Part shown: positions 10,398-22,984 of the stretch, one piece after another
Layout of the letters: every line of letters starts with the position of its first letter
Position numbering within the stretch: position 1 is the stretch's first letter
Source of the DNA: Druceiella hillmani
Lineage: Eukaryota > Arthropoda > Insecta > Lepidoptera > Hepialidae
NCBI GenBank assembly: GCA_039881145.1
Contig: JAYKKI010000064.1
Span: 5,893,501-5,957,500, forward strand
DNA: 64,000 bases
Direction: 5' to 3'
Position numbers and translations under genes: made by a program
Notes under the pieces: model-generated
The model's input: only the letters and a program-made list of their open reading frames with translations
Database searches by the model: none
Told to the model about the DNA's origin: nothing

Positions 10398-11529
10398 GCA
10401 ACAGAACAGTTTTTTTTCTTTTTTAGCTGTTTAGATCTAGCTCTTTAGCCAATACTTAACAAAAATTACCAATAATTAAAAAATAGCAATATTTCATGGT
10501 ACAATAATTGCTAGCAGTCACAACCACAGTCGGTTACATATAAAATCAAGAATTTTTTATTTGCGTCGTAATTTTGTGTTCTATGCCTTTTTTGCTGAAG
10601 TCGAATGTGTGACTGGAGTTGTTTTTTTGGTATTTTTTTTATTTCACCGTTTCGATGAATACTTGCTGCAATGTGTGATACAACGAAGCAAGTATTTATA
10701 TTTTCTTTTGTTTAGTATATTTTCTTAAGTTTAGTGTTCCGCACGAAGATCGCCAAAAAGAAAAATCTTACGTCATTCCGACATGGGCAATTTTTCTAAA
10801 AGAAAATGCGCTAAATCTTTATCATGTGACTTCGATTTTCATATGTTTTGTCAAATTTTTTGTTCAATTCGCATGTTGTTATTCATATTTTTTGTTCAAT
10901 TCGCATATTTTTTCACATATTTTTTGTACGATTATTATTACATTGATCATAATTACTTTATTGTTTGAATAATATATATATATATATAAAATTCCGTGAA
11001 TTTAGTCGACAACATATTTTATATGGCAACACCTTAGACGTAGACATTATATAGTGTGGTGAAATATGAAACCATTTCAATTTTGATCACAAGTTCGTAG
11101 TGTCTGCCGTTTAGACCAGCTTGGTATCAGATGCTTCATACGGAAATTGTAAATAATAGGTGGAAATATATTAAAAAATATAATTAATTACCTAATCACG
11201 CTCGTAAAGGGCGAAGCCATTTTTAATTTTTAAACCCCATTTGCGAAATGTTAAACTTAAATTAACATTACATGTACCTCCCTTATCTAATTTTTCAACT
11301 GTGAGTTATAAATTATATAGGGGAAATATCTACTATTTCCATCAGCACTTTGAATTAAAATAATTTCAGTTCATTTTCATTAATAATTTCAAGACATGTA
11401 CACAACAACGCTATTTCTCCGGATCTCTTTGAACCAGCAAGATTCAATAAAGTGCAGATCGTACCCTGTTATATTCTTTATACACAGATTCAGATGTTAT
11501 TATACTCATGCATGAAACTTGTGAAAACT
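10398..11529. other. AT-rich stretch with short (TA)n at 10971-10987
   Basis: No gene supported. The repeated ttttgttcaattcgcat near 10858-10905 is a local duplication. Confidence 0.4.
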
Positions 11530-11670
11530 GTGAATGGCACAACAACAGAGAAAAGGAGCGATCAAGAAGAACCAGAAAAGCGCCCAAACGATATTGGCCT
11601 ATATCAATCTACATGTATATTTATGTTTACTACTGTATGCCCAGTGGACGAATTTCGACTGTAATTCATT
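11530..11670 (+). mobile_element. Possible LINE 3'-end scrap
   Basis: The frame REKERSRRTRKAPKRYW followed about 20 codons on by CMPSGRIST resembles the 'GRRxxGRPxxRW ... VQQWTS' C-terminus of RTE-type LINEs, and cccagtggacgaatttcg resembles the usual end of those elements. The match is weak and could be chance. Confidence 0.2.
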
Positions 11671-12828
11671 ACATTTTTAAGTTCGAACGTTACTGAAGTC
11701 TTTTCGTCAAAGAGTATAATCTGAAACTGGCACTCCGAGCTGAAATTAAGGAGCAGAACTTAATTTAAATAATAAAATGTACTTACCTACCCACTTTGTT
11801 GCAGTATCATATTAGTATATAATACAGATTGCTGCTACAAAATGTTCCTTTCTCAACAGGTGTATATTAACCAAACTGTATTTCACTAATATATAAAGCC
11901 ATCTATTACACGAAATATAAACTTAATGTTTTTTTTCCTTTACATACAGTCCACAAAATATTTGAAAAGTGACATTTGAAAGCACACTAAATTCGCAGCT
12001 CGAAACTTATTGAGTCAATTTGACATTTTAAAATTCTTTGAGGGAACCTTTACTCTGTGCGAATGTTTGACCACAGATTATTTATTATGTGTTAGACATT
12101 GACATTATGAACCTAAGTAATGAACCTTTTAATGTATATATAATATAATTTTATGTATTTGTAACACATATTATATACCAATTTTACCCTTGTGCACTCC
12201 TTCCCTTTACAAACTCTAACATGTCAACTCTCCTCCGTGAGCGCAATATGCTCAAACAGGGGTACACATTTTCTCTTCACGTAATAATATATAGATTCCA
12301 ACATTGTTGTAGAATATAATAGTAACAATGGTTTTTGTATTGATAAAGGCAATACATTTTATCGAAATAAAAAAAAAAGCTTGTCTTCCTTTTATGAAAT
12401 TTCTACAATGATGCAAAGAAATTGGACAACATGACGTTTCTACGTAAAATCCTACGGCTCGGACACGACTGAAAAAAAAACAAAAAAATACAAGATGGGC
12501 ACTTTGTTTTTTTTGTATTTTTTCCCAGGCGTATTTGTAAACGAATCGGCACTTAGTTTTTTATTTATATCGTTTTTTGTTTATATATTAGCATACAGAA
12601 TAATGATGTAGGTTCTGTTGACTCGTCAATCTCATATAATTATTATTACAACAGAACTTGTACAATATATTAAATATATATTTTATAACATATTAAATAA
12701 ATGCCGTATTATAAATAAAATACCATGTGTTTGTGTGGAACGAGCCTTAATCATATAAGTGATATATGCGTATGTGTGTATGACGTTCATGCGCTATGTT
12801 ATGTTGGAAACATGATTTATTTTGTTTT
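11671..12828. other. AT-rich stretch, no feature seen
   Basis: No supported gene or repeat. Confidence 0.4.
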
Positions 12829-13007
12829 AATTGTAACTCAATACTTTATATATTAATAAATTATGTATTAATTGTAACTCGATACTTTATATGTTAATAA
12901 ATTATGTATTAATTGTAACTCAATACTTTATATATTAATAAATTATGTACTAATTGTAACTCGATACTTTATATGTTAATAAATTATGTATTAATTGTAA
13001 CTCAATA
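12829..13007. repeat. 41-bp tandem array with alternating A/B units
   Basis: Units start at 12829, 12870, 12911, 12952 and 12993, each exactly 41 bp. Type A has aactcaatac...tatatatta, type B has aactcgatac...tatatgtta, and they alternate A-B-A-B-A. The array therefore grew as an 82-bp dimer, a small higher-order repeat. Confidence 0.97.
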
Positions 13008-13109
13008 GAGTACCGCCCCTCAAGATTATAAGACCGTAGCAAAATCAATGCGCTATAAACGTGCTGCTGGAGGTGCATGTTAAACATTTTTTCGACTGCT
13101 TTTCGCACA

Positions 13110-13470
13110 AATTATCACCATTATAAAGAAGATGAAAATTAAAGAAAGGCTTTCATTGATAGTACAATTGCAAATTCTTAAATTCTTCGGTTATATCTTC
13201 AGAAAACCATTTTCGATGGTGGGTCTAATGACGCAGAGACAAGTTGATCACGATGGCGATTTCCAACCCGATGAACGGAGCTGATAAAGACGGCGACAGA
13301 GTGTTTTAGAAACGCTACCAATCGACTGGAGTGGAAATGCATGGTTAAGGTAGCCATCCGAGTCAAAAGGAAAGAGGAAGAAGGCCAACCGTGTATATCA
13401 TCACCGAGATATCGACCACTCTGACAAGAATGTGACGACTAGAGAATTGTAACTCAGATGACGATGTTGA
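13110..13470 (+). mobile_element. Possible LINE C-terminal remnant
   Basis: The frame QLQILKFFGYIFRKPFS near 13165-13220 resembles the '(L)xxFGHIxRR' C-terminal block of RTE/RTE-X LINEs, and the later cgagatatcgaccactctg region fits the following 'DRxxWR' block loosely. Stops and frame changes are frequent. Called on one short motif and GC-rich character against the flanks. Confidence 0.35.
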
Positions 13471-13899
13471 TCAAATTGAAATGTACTGATAGTGACATAT
13501 TTCATAATCATTATTCTAAAGGTATTACGTTTTTTTTGCCATTTTACGTTTTTATATTACATTCTTTAAGTATTGAGTTGAGAATATTGGTTGTTAGGGT
13601 TTCCCGATTTTCCAGCGCAAGTCTGCCCATGTTATTTTGCTTACTTAAACACCGTAGTAATTGTTTGTGGGAAACTACAATATAAAAGGAAAATTTCATC
13701 TACATAAGAGTTAAGAAAGATCTTTACAAAATTTAATTTAAAAGGATTAAGGCAGTTTTGCACGATAAGCTCTCAAAAACTAAACTGAAAAATCCTGTAT
13801 TTTTTAAAAGTTGATTATGGATTTGAATATATCATATATGCTGTAGTGTATTTTATTATAAAACTGTTTTAGAACAATTTTTTCATATGTTATTTCTAA
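13471..13899. other. AT-rich stretch, no feature seen
   Basis: No supported feature. Confidence 0.4.
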
Positions 13900-14310
13900 G
13901 TATATCTAATAATTGGCTAGGTATAACGACAACAGATGGACTCAGAGAGCGGTAAAATGGTAGGGACTGCGAGGAAGAAGAGCGCAAGGCCGCCTGCACA
14001 CCAGATGGGCGGATGAAACAGCGACAGTAGCCGAGGTTGGTTAAACACCGCCAAAGATAGAAAGAAGTGGCATACCTCGGAGGAGGCTTTTACCCGAAGG
14101 GGGTCCATACAAAAATAATTTCCTACTTATAATGTAATAACATCACAATACAAACTATTAATGAAATTAATTATTTGAGATTCAGTTCTAATTATATTAA
14201 TGTAAAAAAATATGGCATTTTAATTTTTCTATTATTCTATTTATTGTATTTCTTCTGTGGAATGTAATTTAATTTAATTTAATAAAGCTTTGTTATTATT
14301 ATTATTATAT
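13900..14310 (+). mobile_element. LINE 3' end with tail
   Basis: Reads RWTQRAVKW-stop-GLRGRRAQGRLHTRWADE (about 13928-14015) and then, in another frame, AKDRKKWHTSEEAFTRRGS (about 14050-14106). These match the 'RWtrr..eW.PR..RRRGRP..RW.DD' and 'A.DR..W..LEEAFT' C-terminal blocks of RTE-like LINEs. A 3' UTR of about 180 bp follows, ending in taataaagctttg and an (ATT)n run at about 14290-14308. The 3' part is shared with 1538-1656. At least one stop and one frameshift are present. Confidence 0.85.
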
Positions 14311-14554
14311 CATCTAATGATTTAAGCGGCGCATGCCAATATACTTCTCGACGAATGTTTTTTGATGTGAAACTTCTTTAGTGCGATAACAATAAAATGT
14401 CAAGGTCAAATTTAGTGCAACTTTTCGAATGTAACGAATCTATCGCAAGAAGGATGGAAAATAGGTACTTAATTAATCACCGAGAGAGATAGATGAACAC
14501 TATATAATAAGACAAGAAGTGTACGCATAAACAAACAAAAATGACACTCACTAC

Positions 14555-14790
14555 TGTTATCAGCTGTTTTTTAAGTTATGTGTGTCAAAATAAACTGTCA
14601 AATTAAAAAAAAATATATTTATCTATTTTATTACTAATTTTGCGTGTAATTGACCCATTCCAACAATGACAACATTTGTATGTACCTATTACCTTTGGTT
14701 TATTTCCGATATAATCCGTATTAATTATCAAAGGTCGGGTAATTTTCACATAACATCCATAAATTATATATTTAAACCTTCCTCGAGAAT
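14555..14790 (+). repeat. Dispersed repeat, copy 1 (with 19285-19440)
   Basis: Shares ttatgtgtgtcaaaa, ttactaatt(t/c)tgc, attgacccattccaacaat and the acaacat(t/a)tgtatgta order with 19285-19440. Divergence is high. Family unknown. Confidence 0.45.
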
Positions 14791-14812
14791 CAATGTGTCT
14801 ATGTGTCTAGAA

Positions 14813-14856
14813 AATCATACAGAAAGAGAGGCAGGGTCCTCTCTTTCTGTATGATT
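14813..14856. repeat. Perfect 19-bp hairpin
   Basis: Left arm 14813-14831 (aatcatacagaaagagagg), 6-base loop cagggt, right arm 14838-14856 exactly complementary. It abuts the 49-bp tandem array. Confidence 0.95.
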
Positions 14857-15000
14857 ATTTATAATATTAAGTTAATTTTCATTCAATATGAAAGGTTACT
14901 TTTTAATTTATAATATTAAGTTAATTTTCATTCAATACGAAAGGTTACTTGTTATTTTATAATATTAAGTTAATTTTCATTTAATACGAAAGGTTTCTTA
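14857..15000. repeat. Tandem array of a 49-bp unit, 3 copies
   Basis: Units start at about 14859, 14908 and 14957 with ttataatattaagttaattt and continue cattcaatacgaaaggtta. Confidence 0.95.
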
Positions 15001-15149
15001 TAGTATTCAAGACATTATTAAGATGACTATTATCATGTCAAATTTGTAATAGTTTATATTCCATCCGTGTGATTGTTCGTCATATGTAAGCTGAAATCAT
15101 TTTCAGTTTTTAATGCGGCCAAAAATCTATATTTTATTTTATGTATCTT

Positions 15150-15560
15150 TATACAAGTATTAGAAGATGTGCCCGTGACTTCGTGCGCTTAGAATTCGGA
15201 ATAAAAAAAGTTATTAGGCATAATGAACATTATCGTTTTTCTGTTTTTGTTTGTTTGTTTGTTTTAACAATATCCATGAGCATACAGTTTACTAAAATGC
15301 TATTGACGGCGTAGGTAGTACCAGTATCGGTATTTTTAACAAGAGAGGGTTTTATTAAATTTGTAAAATATCCAGATAAAAAGTATTATATATGTTGCTC
15401 GATAGTATACGCTATTATCATACCAAATTTCATCAAAATATGCCTAGTAGATATTGCGTAATTTGATAACAAATCAACAGACAGACAGACAGACAAATAA
15501 TTTAAAAATAGGTTTTCTGCCTTCTATTATCATTCTATATGCTAAATCAATAACACTTAT
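15150..15560 (-). mobile_element. Helitron-like non-autonomous element, copy (decayed 3' end)
   Basis: On the minus strand it contains the (tctg)n/cagacagac block, gatgaaatttggtatgat, atcgagcaacatat, a ggtactacctacg block and the end ttccgaattctaagcgcac then gaagtcacgggcac. The same block order occurs at 29560-30031, where the end is intact. Here the terminal CAGCTAG is changed to CATCTTC. Open sequence, no ORF. Confidence 0.75.
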
Positions 15561-15765
15561 GTAAATAATACTCTATGTTACAGTGTTATATGTATGGATT
15601 CCAATATTAAAAACCACGTCCATTTTCTTTTCCTTTTATTCAATAGAACCTTTTTATCCATTAAAACCTGGGTTAATATTATCTTTGATGATTAAAAACT
15701 AATACGTTTAATAGTTCATTAAATTTGATATAAATTTATATTAAAACAGTTTTTGGTTTTAACGA

Positions 15766-16068
15766 TAATAATTTGTTCATAGCCTTAAGATCAAAAATTA
15801 GTCTTCATGGTAATTTGTTCATAACCTGAAGATCAAAAATTACTCTCAATAATAATTTGTTCATAGCCTTAAGATCAAAAATTACTCTCAATAATCATTT
15901 GTTCATAGCCTTAAGACCAAAAATTAGTCTCAATAGTAATTTGTTCACAACCTTAAGATCAAAAATTACTCTTAACAATAATTTGCTCATAGCCTTAAAA
16001 TAAAAATTACTCTCAATAATAATTCGTTCATAGTCTTAAGATGAAAAATTACTCAACAATTCATGGAT
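15766..16068. repeat. Tandem array of a 42-bp unit, 7 copies
   Basis: Units begin with atttgttcatagccttaag at 15771, 15813, 15855, 15897, 15939, 15981 and 16022, each followed by atcaaaaattactctcaat. The last unit is shortened by one base. Confidence 0.97.
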
Positions 16069-16154
16069 GGACTCCTTTACCAATTTTTAAAAATGTTTTA
16101 TTGAACTTAAAAGCTATGCGCACTAAATACATTTACGAGTAAATTTGGTTATAA

Positions 16155-16225
16155 ATACACAATGTTCATGACACCACAGCTGTACACAATGTTCATGTAC
16201 ACAATGTTCATGACACCACAGCTGG
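16155..16225. repeat. Local duplication
   Basis: acacaatgttcatgacacca followed by cagctg occurs twice, with an extra acacaatgttcatg in between. Confidence 0.9.
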
Positions 16226-17099
16226 TTACCATTGACAACATGATTTCGACGTGGGAGACTTGACCATAATTCCTTACTTAGTAAATAATTTACGTGGGTA
16301 ACGCTAATCCAGAGATTTTCGCCGAAATATAAATCTCCAAAGATTCTTCTCGCTTAAAATCTAAATCCGCACTGTCTCCAGTGTGGAAAACAGAGATGTG
16401 ATTTAATAACACTACTATAACACCTTTAGACCCATTGTACTTTATTTATTTTTGGTATTTAATTTATTTTCGGCTGCAGAAAACATGGCTTATTTTGGAA
16501 TGTAAAATACTGAATAATAATGCGAATTATTTTCTTTTCGTGGGAAAATACTATAGACTCCTTGACAAAATACTTCTTCTTTGACTTAGCGTTATACCGA
16601 TTCATTTTGAACCCCTATTTAACCCAAAAGGTACTGCCTTTAACCAGGGTCCTTCTGATTTTAACTCCAACTCCATTAACTCTATTAACCGGGGGCTGAT
16701 CTTTTTATGAAGCAACTACTGCCATCGGATTTTCGCAATCCATAGAGGAAAGTCAAACTCTTCTTTTGCTAGATTTCTTACAACAATTGTTATCTAATGA
16801 CCTATGACTATCCGAGATTACTGGCTTAGCGTGTCTTTTGAAGTACGGAGGGATATTATTAAGATGTGAATTGTTGGTCACCCATCCAATCACCAACTGG
16901 TGTACGCACTGCTTAGCTATATTGATCGGACGACATCAACAATTACTATTCAGCTATGAGCTATTAGCTATAGCCACCTTTAATAACTTTTTAGCACTCA
17001 GTGTTTTCAAATTTAGTTATTTATTTTCAACTTTAATGTACACATAACGTTACAGACGACTAAAAGTGTTTAATGTTTATAAATAATTGCATAGCTTGA
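16226..17099. other. No feature seen
   Basis: Slightly more balanced composition than the flanks but no coding signal or repeat that I can support. Confidence 0.4.
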
Positions 17100-17400
17100 T
17101 TGGGGACGGAGGGCACGTTAAAATTATGGAAGGGTAGAACTAAGAGATGGTAGGAGAAAGGACTTTTCAAGACGGTCTTGAAAGCATTTATGGAGGGCTA
17201 GTTCCTTGTGTCAGGGTTCAGCGGATTCCAAAGTTTTGCAGCTTGGGTTGAGAATGATTTTTTTATATGTATGTTTAGGAAAAACAGACTGAACTGGTTT
17301 TCGAAGCGTAGCCCTGGATTGTGAGCAGAAAAGTCACTGAATCTGCTTCCGAGATTTATTAGATAATTTGGATTATTCAGAATTGTTTGAAAGAAGTTCT
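17100..17400 (-). mobile_element. LINE reverse transcriptase C-terminal remnant
   Basis: The minus strand reads KSFSTQAAKLWNPLNPDTR then N and a stop, followed in the same frame by PSINAFKTVLKSPF. This matches the conserved 'SFSxRAAKLWNSLPxxxRN...FKxxLK' C-terminus of jockey/CR1-type LINEs. Upstream in this strand, FSDFSAHNPGLRFE fits the preceding 'RFxxxNPxLRxxxxF'-like part. One in-frame stop replaces a residue just after the RN position. The rest of the RT is absent. Confidence 0.7.
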
Positions 17401-17824
17401 TCTACACGGCTTACAGTAGAGTGAAATGGCAGAAATCGTTACGTAAGGAAATAGCGTTATGCCCCCTCCAGTCCACGGTTCTCTCTCTTTCTCTCTGTCT
17501 CTTTTTATTATATACGGCTGTATATGTGTGTTTCGTGCGAATATCGACATTCGAGCAACAAGCATTGTGCACAGTTAGCTGTATAACCTCAATTCTAAAG
17601 ACGTGTAAATATTTTTTTTTATTTAAAGAAGTAACAAATACTTTGACAATATCGGCCACGGACTTCCATTTATTTAAGTGGCCGTCTGAATTAGTTGCTC
17701 TCTAAATCGAAGAAATATGTCCTTATTTTTTGCAATAAAAAATGTACCTAATGGTAATTCAGTAAGCACATTACATTTAACAAATATATTTGCATACGTA
17801 TAAAAATAACAAACATTTTATTGT
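17401..17824. other. No feature seen
   Basis: Several overlapping short open frames on both strands (17377-17705) mirror each other; none has a recognisable domain. Confidence 0.35.
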
Positions 17825-17919
17825 ATTAGGAAACAAGTGCAATGAGTATTAGATAATTAGGAAACGAGTGCAATGAGTAATAGATAATTAGGAAACAAGT
17901 GCAATGAGTTATAGATAAT
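17825..17919. repeat. Tandem array of a 31-bp unit, 3 copies
   Basis: Units start at 17825, 17856 and 17887 with attaggaaac(a/g)agtgcaat then gagt. Confidence 0.95.
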
Positions 17920-18824
17920 TTTATAAATTGACTGTTCACAACTACTTCTAGATCAATTAAACGCTCAAATCCAAAGTTATAAATTTCAGGCTGGTCAAAA
18001 ATTAATTTACATTGTGTTCATCTAACAAGAAACAAGTACCTAGCTACTCGACGGCTAGTAATTATATAAATGTATCTATGCGCGTAGACAAATGGCCCAC
18101 TGTGTAATTTAAATCGCGCAAAAAATGGATACGACAAAATGGATATGGATAGGTGGAGTGTGGAGTGAAGCGGAAATGGTGGGAGGTGTGTAAGGAAGTA
18201 ACCTATGCGGGCAGATGCATGAAGGCAGGCGTCGTTGTTGGCCGTGTTACGCACATAACGTTTTTCGATTGATAAATGTTAAATCAGTAGAAACGACTGC
18301 ACTCAGGTAATGGTTTCTACAAATTCCAAGATACTTATTACTCGAAGTCATTATGTAAATTCTAATATTTGATATTTTATTATGCAAGAATGAGGTAAAA
18401 ATTGCGAGTTTGCTGTAATCGATTTTGGTATATGAAGATCAATCTGAAGTAATGAATTGTGTAAAGCTTCGTAGCTTGCCAAAATATATTATCATTCAAG
18501 ATTAAATGATGTGAAATGTATACTACATGACTCAATTATAAATCTTATGTCACATCGCTGAAGGAGAAAGAAAATTCTGTATTTAGGGGTTTGATTTATA
18601 GCATAACTTTAATTACCTTCATTAATATAATCACGTGACGGCGCGAAGCATATTTACGTACGCGTTTCAGTTCACTGCTGCTCGCAGTGTGAGTTAGTGC
18701 GTTATGTGATTACAATGCGATTAATTTTAATATGATTTTAGTGAGTGAAGTGAATGGAATAACCAAACCAGAGCACTGAATACGTGTTTGTATTTATTAT
18801 AAACGTCAAAAAAATGTTCAACTC
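17920..18824. other. No gene supported
   Basis: A GC-richer patch at 18632-18720 has a CACGTG and an initiator-like TTTCAGTTC but no TATA box at the right distance and no splice donor. Confidence 0.35.
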
Positions 18825-18881
18825 GTGAGTGAGATGAACAAAATGAAATCTTGACCGTTTCATTTTGTTCACCTCACTCAC
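18825..18881. repeat. 24-bp hairpin, one mismatch
   Basis: Left arm 18825-18848 (gtgagtgagatgaacaaaat then gaaa), 9-base loop, right arm 18858-18881 complementary except one position. Confidence 0.95.
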
Positions 18882-19284
18882 TGAGATCATATTGGGGCCA
18901 GTCGCACTCTAATCACACTGTGTACTAACTCAAGTGACAAGTAACAGAGAACTGAGAAGCGCTTGAAACTGGGACACTCTAGTTTTTTCTTGAAGTGAAA
19001 CTTTTTAGGCGGCGATTCAATAATTGACATGTGGACGAGAATTGAAATTAAAATTGTAAGGTCACATCACGTTTAGGCACATTTCGTTACACGAGAGAGA
19101 AGAAACATATAACGTAGAGAGAAAGAGAAATGAGCTATTTATTCCGACGCCATGGAAGTCAAGCAAAAGAGAGCGACGTATACACAGCGATACAAAGCGA
19201 TTGGATAAGATAGTGTCGCACGTCCGCGAGTTGTAGATGTACACCTCAGACGCTACATATGAACAACTGAGGTACCACACATAC

Positions 19285-19440
19285 GTTGTGTTATTTAGGT
19301 TACGTGTGTCAAAAGAAGACTATCGACATTTTGTCGATTTATTTATATATTTATGTTTGTTTTCTTACTAATTCTGCACGTACTTCATCCATTATAAGAA
19401 TAACAACATATTAGGTATACATTGTATTTAATTTATTTAT
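19285..19440 (+). repeat. Dispersed repeat, copy 2 (with 14555-14790)
   Basis: See 14555; shares the acgtgtgtcaaaa, cttactaattctgcacgta and aataacaacat blocks. Confidence 0.45.
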
Positions 19441-21282
19441 AAATCTGATATGAACCCGCACATATATTCGTAAATATAATTTACAAGGTAAGGGGCATTT
19501 AAAAGTGTTCTGGTACTTATATTGCAGCTATTTTTCTTAATTGACAATAGGCTGTGTAAATTTATGTAAATGATCAGATTGTTACATAGCTTTGTAATGA
19601 CATTTTATTAATTTTTCTAATGTGTAGTATTAATATCTTCTTGGAATTCAGTACAATCTATGGATTCACCTTTGTATTTTTTTCTCACTTTCAGTGCCGT
19701 TTTAACACTTTATACTTAATTTTATCAAGGTTTAGATCACAAAAGAAGTTTCACTTCTATCACGTGTACTGAACTTTCACTTCTGTCACGTGTTCAGCAG
19801 CAATTTTGGGATCCTTTTAAGGTTTTGTTCTTCAGTGCCTGGAAACCTTTGTAATTTCATCAGGCTCATCTATCCGTTATAACGTGGTAATGTCTCAAGT
19901 CAACTAGTTCATACCACATTTTTTATTTAGTTACGTTATTCGTCAAATGTAAGCTTTCCAAGTCGTTTGGTGCGTTCGTGTTTTCTATATGATATCTTTG
20001 ACAAGTTTTTTTAGTGCAATTTAATATGGTTAAGTTAGCTTCGCTGATTCCCGATCCAAAAAAAGAACAATTCTAATGTTATTTCCGGCGTATGTAATTA
20101 ATATTTCATGTAAAATAATGAGGTAATATAGGAAAAAATCAGCCCAGCGCGTGTCTGCCTCGAGCATAGATGTTTCGTACCTCGTTTGAAGGGAAATTAC
20201 TTTATTTGTCAAAAGTTATTACTGATGTGAGGGAGGCTAGCGCTTAAATATTCAATAATACCTAATATAATTAAGTAGGGGAAAAGACATATATTATCAT
20301 GAATACCTTAAAAACTATGTCATCTAGTCATGGTTGCAGTTTTTCTACAACCTATACTCATAATTATAAAAACCCTAATCTTTAATAGGTTTAGTTGTTC
20401 CGGAAGTAAGGGGAAATGGAGCATGTTTCTTAGATTTTTATAGCTAGTCCTTTCAAACGATAGCTCACGCTACACTTAGTTATATTTAATTTTTTTAGAC
20501 TATCTAAATTAAACCCGTTCTCCCCCATCTAAAATTTGCATTTTCGGGGTAATTTGATTTTATGCATTTCTAAGTTTCTACATCAAGCCATTTATGAGGA
20601 AAACGGATGTGTGGAAATCGGGCAGATGGTCATGTGAGTTAGTTACGTTTTTCTTTTTGAGGTACGAAACTCTGAAAAGAAAAATTAGTTATAGATACGA
20701 GTGAATGATTTGAAGGTTTCGAGAGCTACTCTAGAATATTAATATTTATTTGGTTATCATCGCGCAATATGGACGCGACTGTGATATATATAAACTCGAA
20801 TAGATGCAGCATTCTAAATTCATGGATATTCGATGCGCTCTTGATAAAGAAAATACCAAAAGGAAAAACCTTTCCTTGGGTGTCTTTTGCCCGTTTGTGG
20901 GTACGTTTCTTACCGCATAGAGCATGAAGACTATTAATAAATATGATATTAGAAATTTGCCTTAGTTCTGCAAATATTACTATGTATATTAATAAAACAG
21001 AAAAACCTAAAATGAAAAGTCGAAATAAATTACAATATTTTTAAAGATTATTTCTTGCAAAATATATCAAATGTGTATACAATTTTGATAAGTAATAAAT
21101 AGAAAAAAAACAAATATAGGTTACTCCATGTTTTAGTACTACTCCTGATTTAATGTGATTAAGTGCCGCCTGGTCATAGTCATATATTTATTTAGTTTGA
21201 GACAAGAATTTTCTGGATGGAGTGTAATATCTCAGAATAAACAGTAGTCTATGTTATTTCCGGCTATTTAAATTATATGAAG

Positions 21283-21283
<1 letters not shown>
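19441..21283. other. No gene supported
   Basis: AT-rich. A two-copy 26-bp duplication (ctttcacttct(a/g)tcacgtgt) lies at about 19745-19795. Otherwise nothing. Confidence 0.4.

Positions 21284-21339
<56 letters not shown>
21284..21339. repeat. (TA)n microsatellite
   Basis: Uninterrupted TA run. A short (CCAT)n run follows at about 21452-21473. Confidence 0.98.
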
Positions 21340-21342
<3 letters not shown>

Positions 21343-21931
21343 TTTACAGTATCTTTGCAGGTGACAGATGAATGGGCTTATATTAAAATAGCGTGTTCGA
21401 GGTTCCATTTTGAGATTTCATGAAGAAACGAAGATACGATTACGGTACGTCATGTCCATCCATCCATCCATCCGTTTCTCCTTTTGCAGCAGCCTCTGTT
21501 TTATAGATATTTACATGAATTCTTGAAAAAAATGTTTCATATGGAGATCTCGATTAAGCTCTCTATTAGCAAAATATTCAAAAAAATCGCGTGCAAGACG
21601 CTATTCGGTGCTTACCCGGGCAGCCAGATATCTTCGCAGCTTTTATCCTTGAGCGGTGTGAAATAATGTACGCCAGTATTATGTACGAAAAAGATGACAG
21701 TTAATTATGAATATTATTTTAAATTTTGTGGGCAAAAGTCATCCTTTAAATTTTATTTTAACGACAACTATTTTGCATTCAACAAATAACGTCTTATTTA
21801 ACATAACCCTGGTATAAGGGTTAAAATTTTGGGCTTTACTCTTTTATTTATTTGTTTACATATATTTACCAAAATACTATAGTTACATACTTTTATGTTT
21901 CAACAGCAATAACAATACAAAACAATGAATT

Positions 21932-22312
21932 AACAACATTAAATAGCATAACGGCAACAAATTAAATAACAACATTAAATAGCATAACGGCAACAAATTA
22001 AATAACAACATTAAATAGCATAACGGCAAAAAATAAATAACAACATTAAATAGCATAACGGCAACAAATTAAATAACAACATTAAATGCATAACGGCAAC
22101 AAATTAAATAACAACATTAAATAGCATAACGGCAACAAATTAAATAACAACATTAAATACCATAACGGCAACAAATTAAATAACAACATTAAATACCATA
22201 ACGGCAACAAATTAAATAACAACATTAAATAGCATAACGGCAACAAATTAAATAACAACATTAAATAGCATAACAAATTAACAACATTAAATAACATAAC
22301 GGCAACAAATTT
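21932..22312. repeat. Tandem array of a 36-bp unit, 11 copies
   Basis: Units start with aacaacattaaatagcataa at 21932, 21968, 22004, 22039, 22075, 22110, 22146, 22182, 22218, 22254 and 22280, followed by cggcaacaaattaaat. Because 36 is a multiple of three, the minus strand stays open and gives a spurious 12-residue Leu-rich repeat peptide. Confidence 0.98.
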
Positions 22313-22984
22313 CCAAAAGTTTACTAACATTTATCACAAATGATACCGCTCTGTTGTTGAGAAATTGTGTATCGTGGGAAAGTGAGTTCTAGATGCTGGT
22401 ATAGCAAAAAGATGATGACTAGACGAGTGCTGGTAGTTATTAGGTACAAAGAAAAGATGTTATTGATAAAAATGAAAAAAATTCTGTAGAAATAACATTT
22501 ACACACTTATGTAAAAAGTCACCTAACTTTTCATAAAAAAAACAAGATATCTCTTTTGTCTGATGGACGATTTACATAAAACTTTTGAGGAAATTGTTTT
22601 TTCATTTTCTCCTAGTGTCATTTTTATCTTTGTAACGTCTCGGTCAAAATATTATATGGATTTTTAGACCTATTTTAAGTGTTCTGCCACTGCCTACTGT
22701 TAAGGATAAGTCTCGTCGCCTGAGTCTCGGCAAAACGAACGCAATCTTCATTAAAATATAAAAAAAAAATTGTAACATAAATTATAATATGTGACACAAA
22801 AATACTGTTTCAATTATAAAAACAAATATAATTTTTAATTGCTTTTTTGCCGTGTCAAAATCTGGCCTGGTAATACCGAGGTGGTTCCCGAATAGAGTGT
22901 TGTAAGAGGTCTAAAGATGAACTCGAGCATCGAGCATATGAGGATACGGTGGACCGGGCCCACCTCTTGACAGCGAATATATCA
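22313..22984. other. AT-rich stretch, no feature seen
   Basis: No supported feature. Confidence 0.4.

Noticed and set aside
18632..18720. Possible promoter with CACGTG and TTTCAGTTC
   Set aside because: No TATA box at -30, no downstream promoter motif and no splice donor or ORF nearby.
22082..22330. 82-residue Leu-rich repeat protein on the minus strand
   Set aside because: It is a translation of the 36-bp tandem array, open only because 36 is divisible by three.
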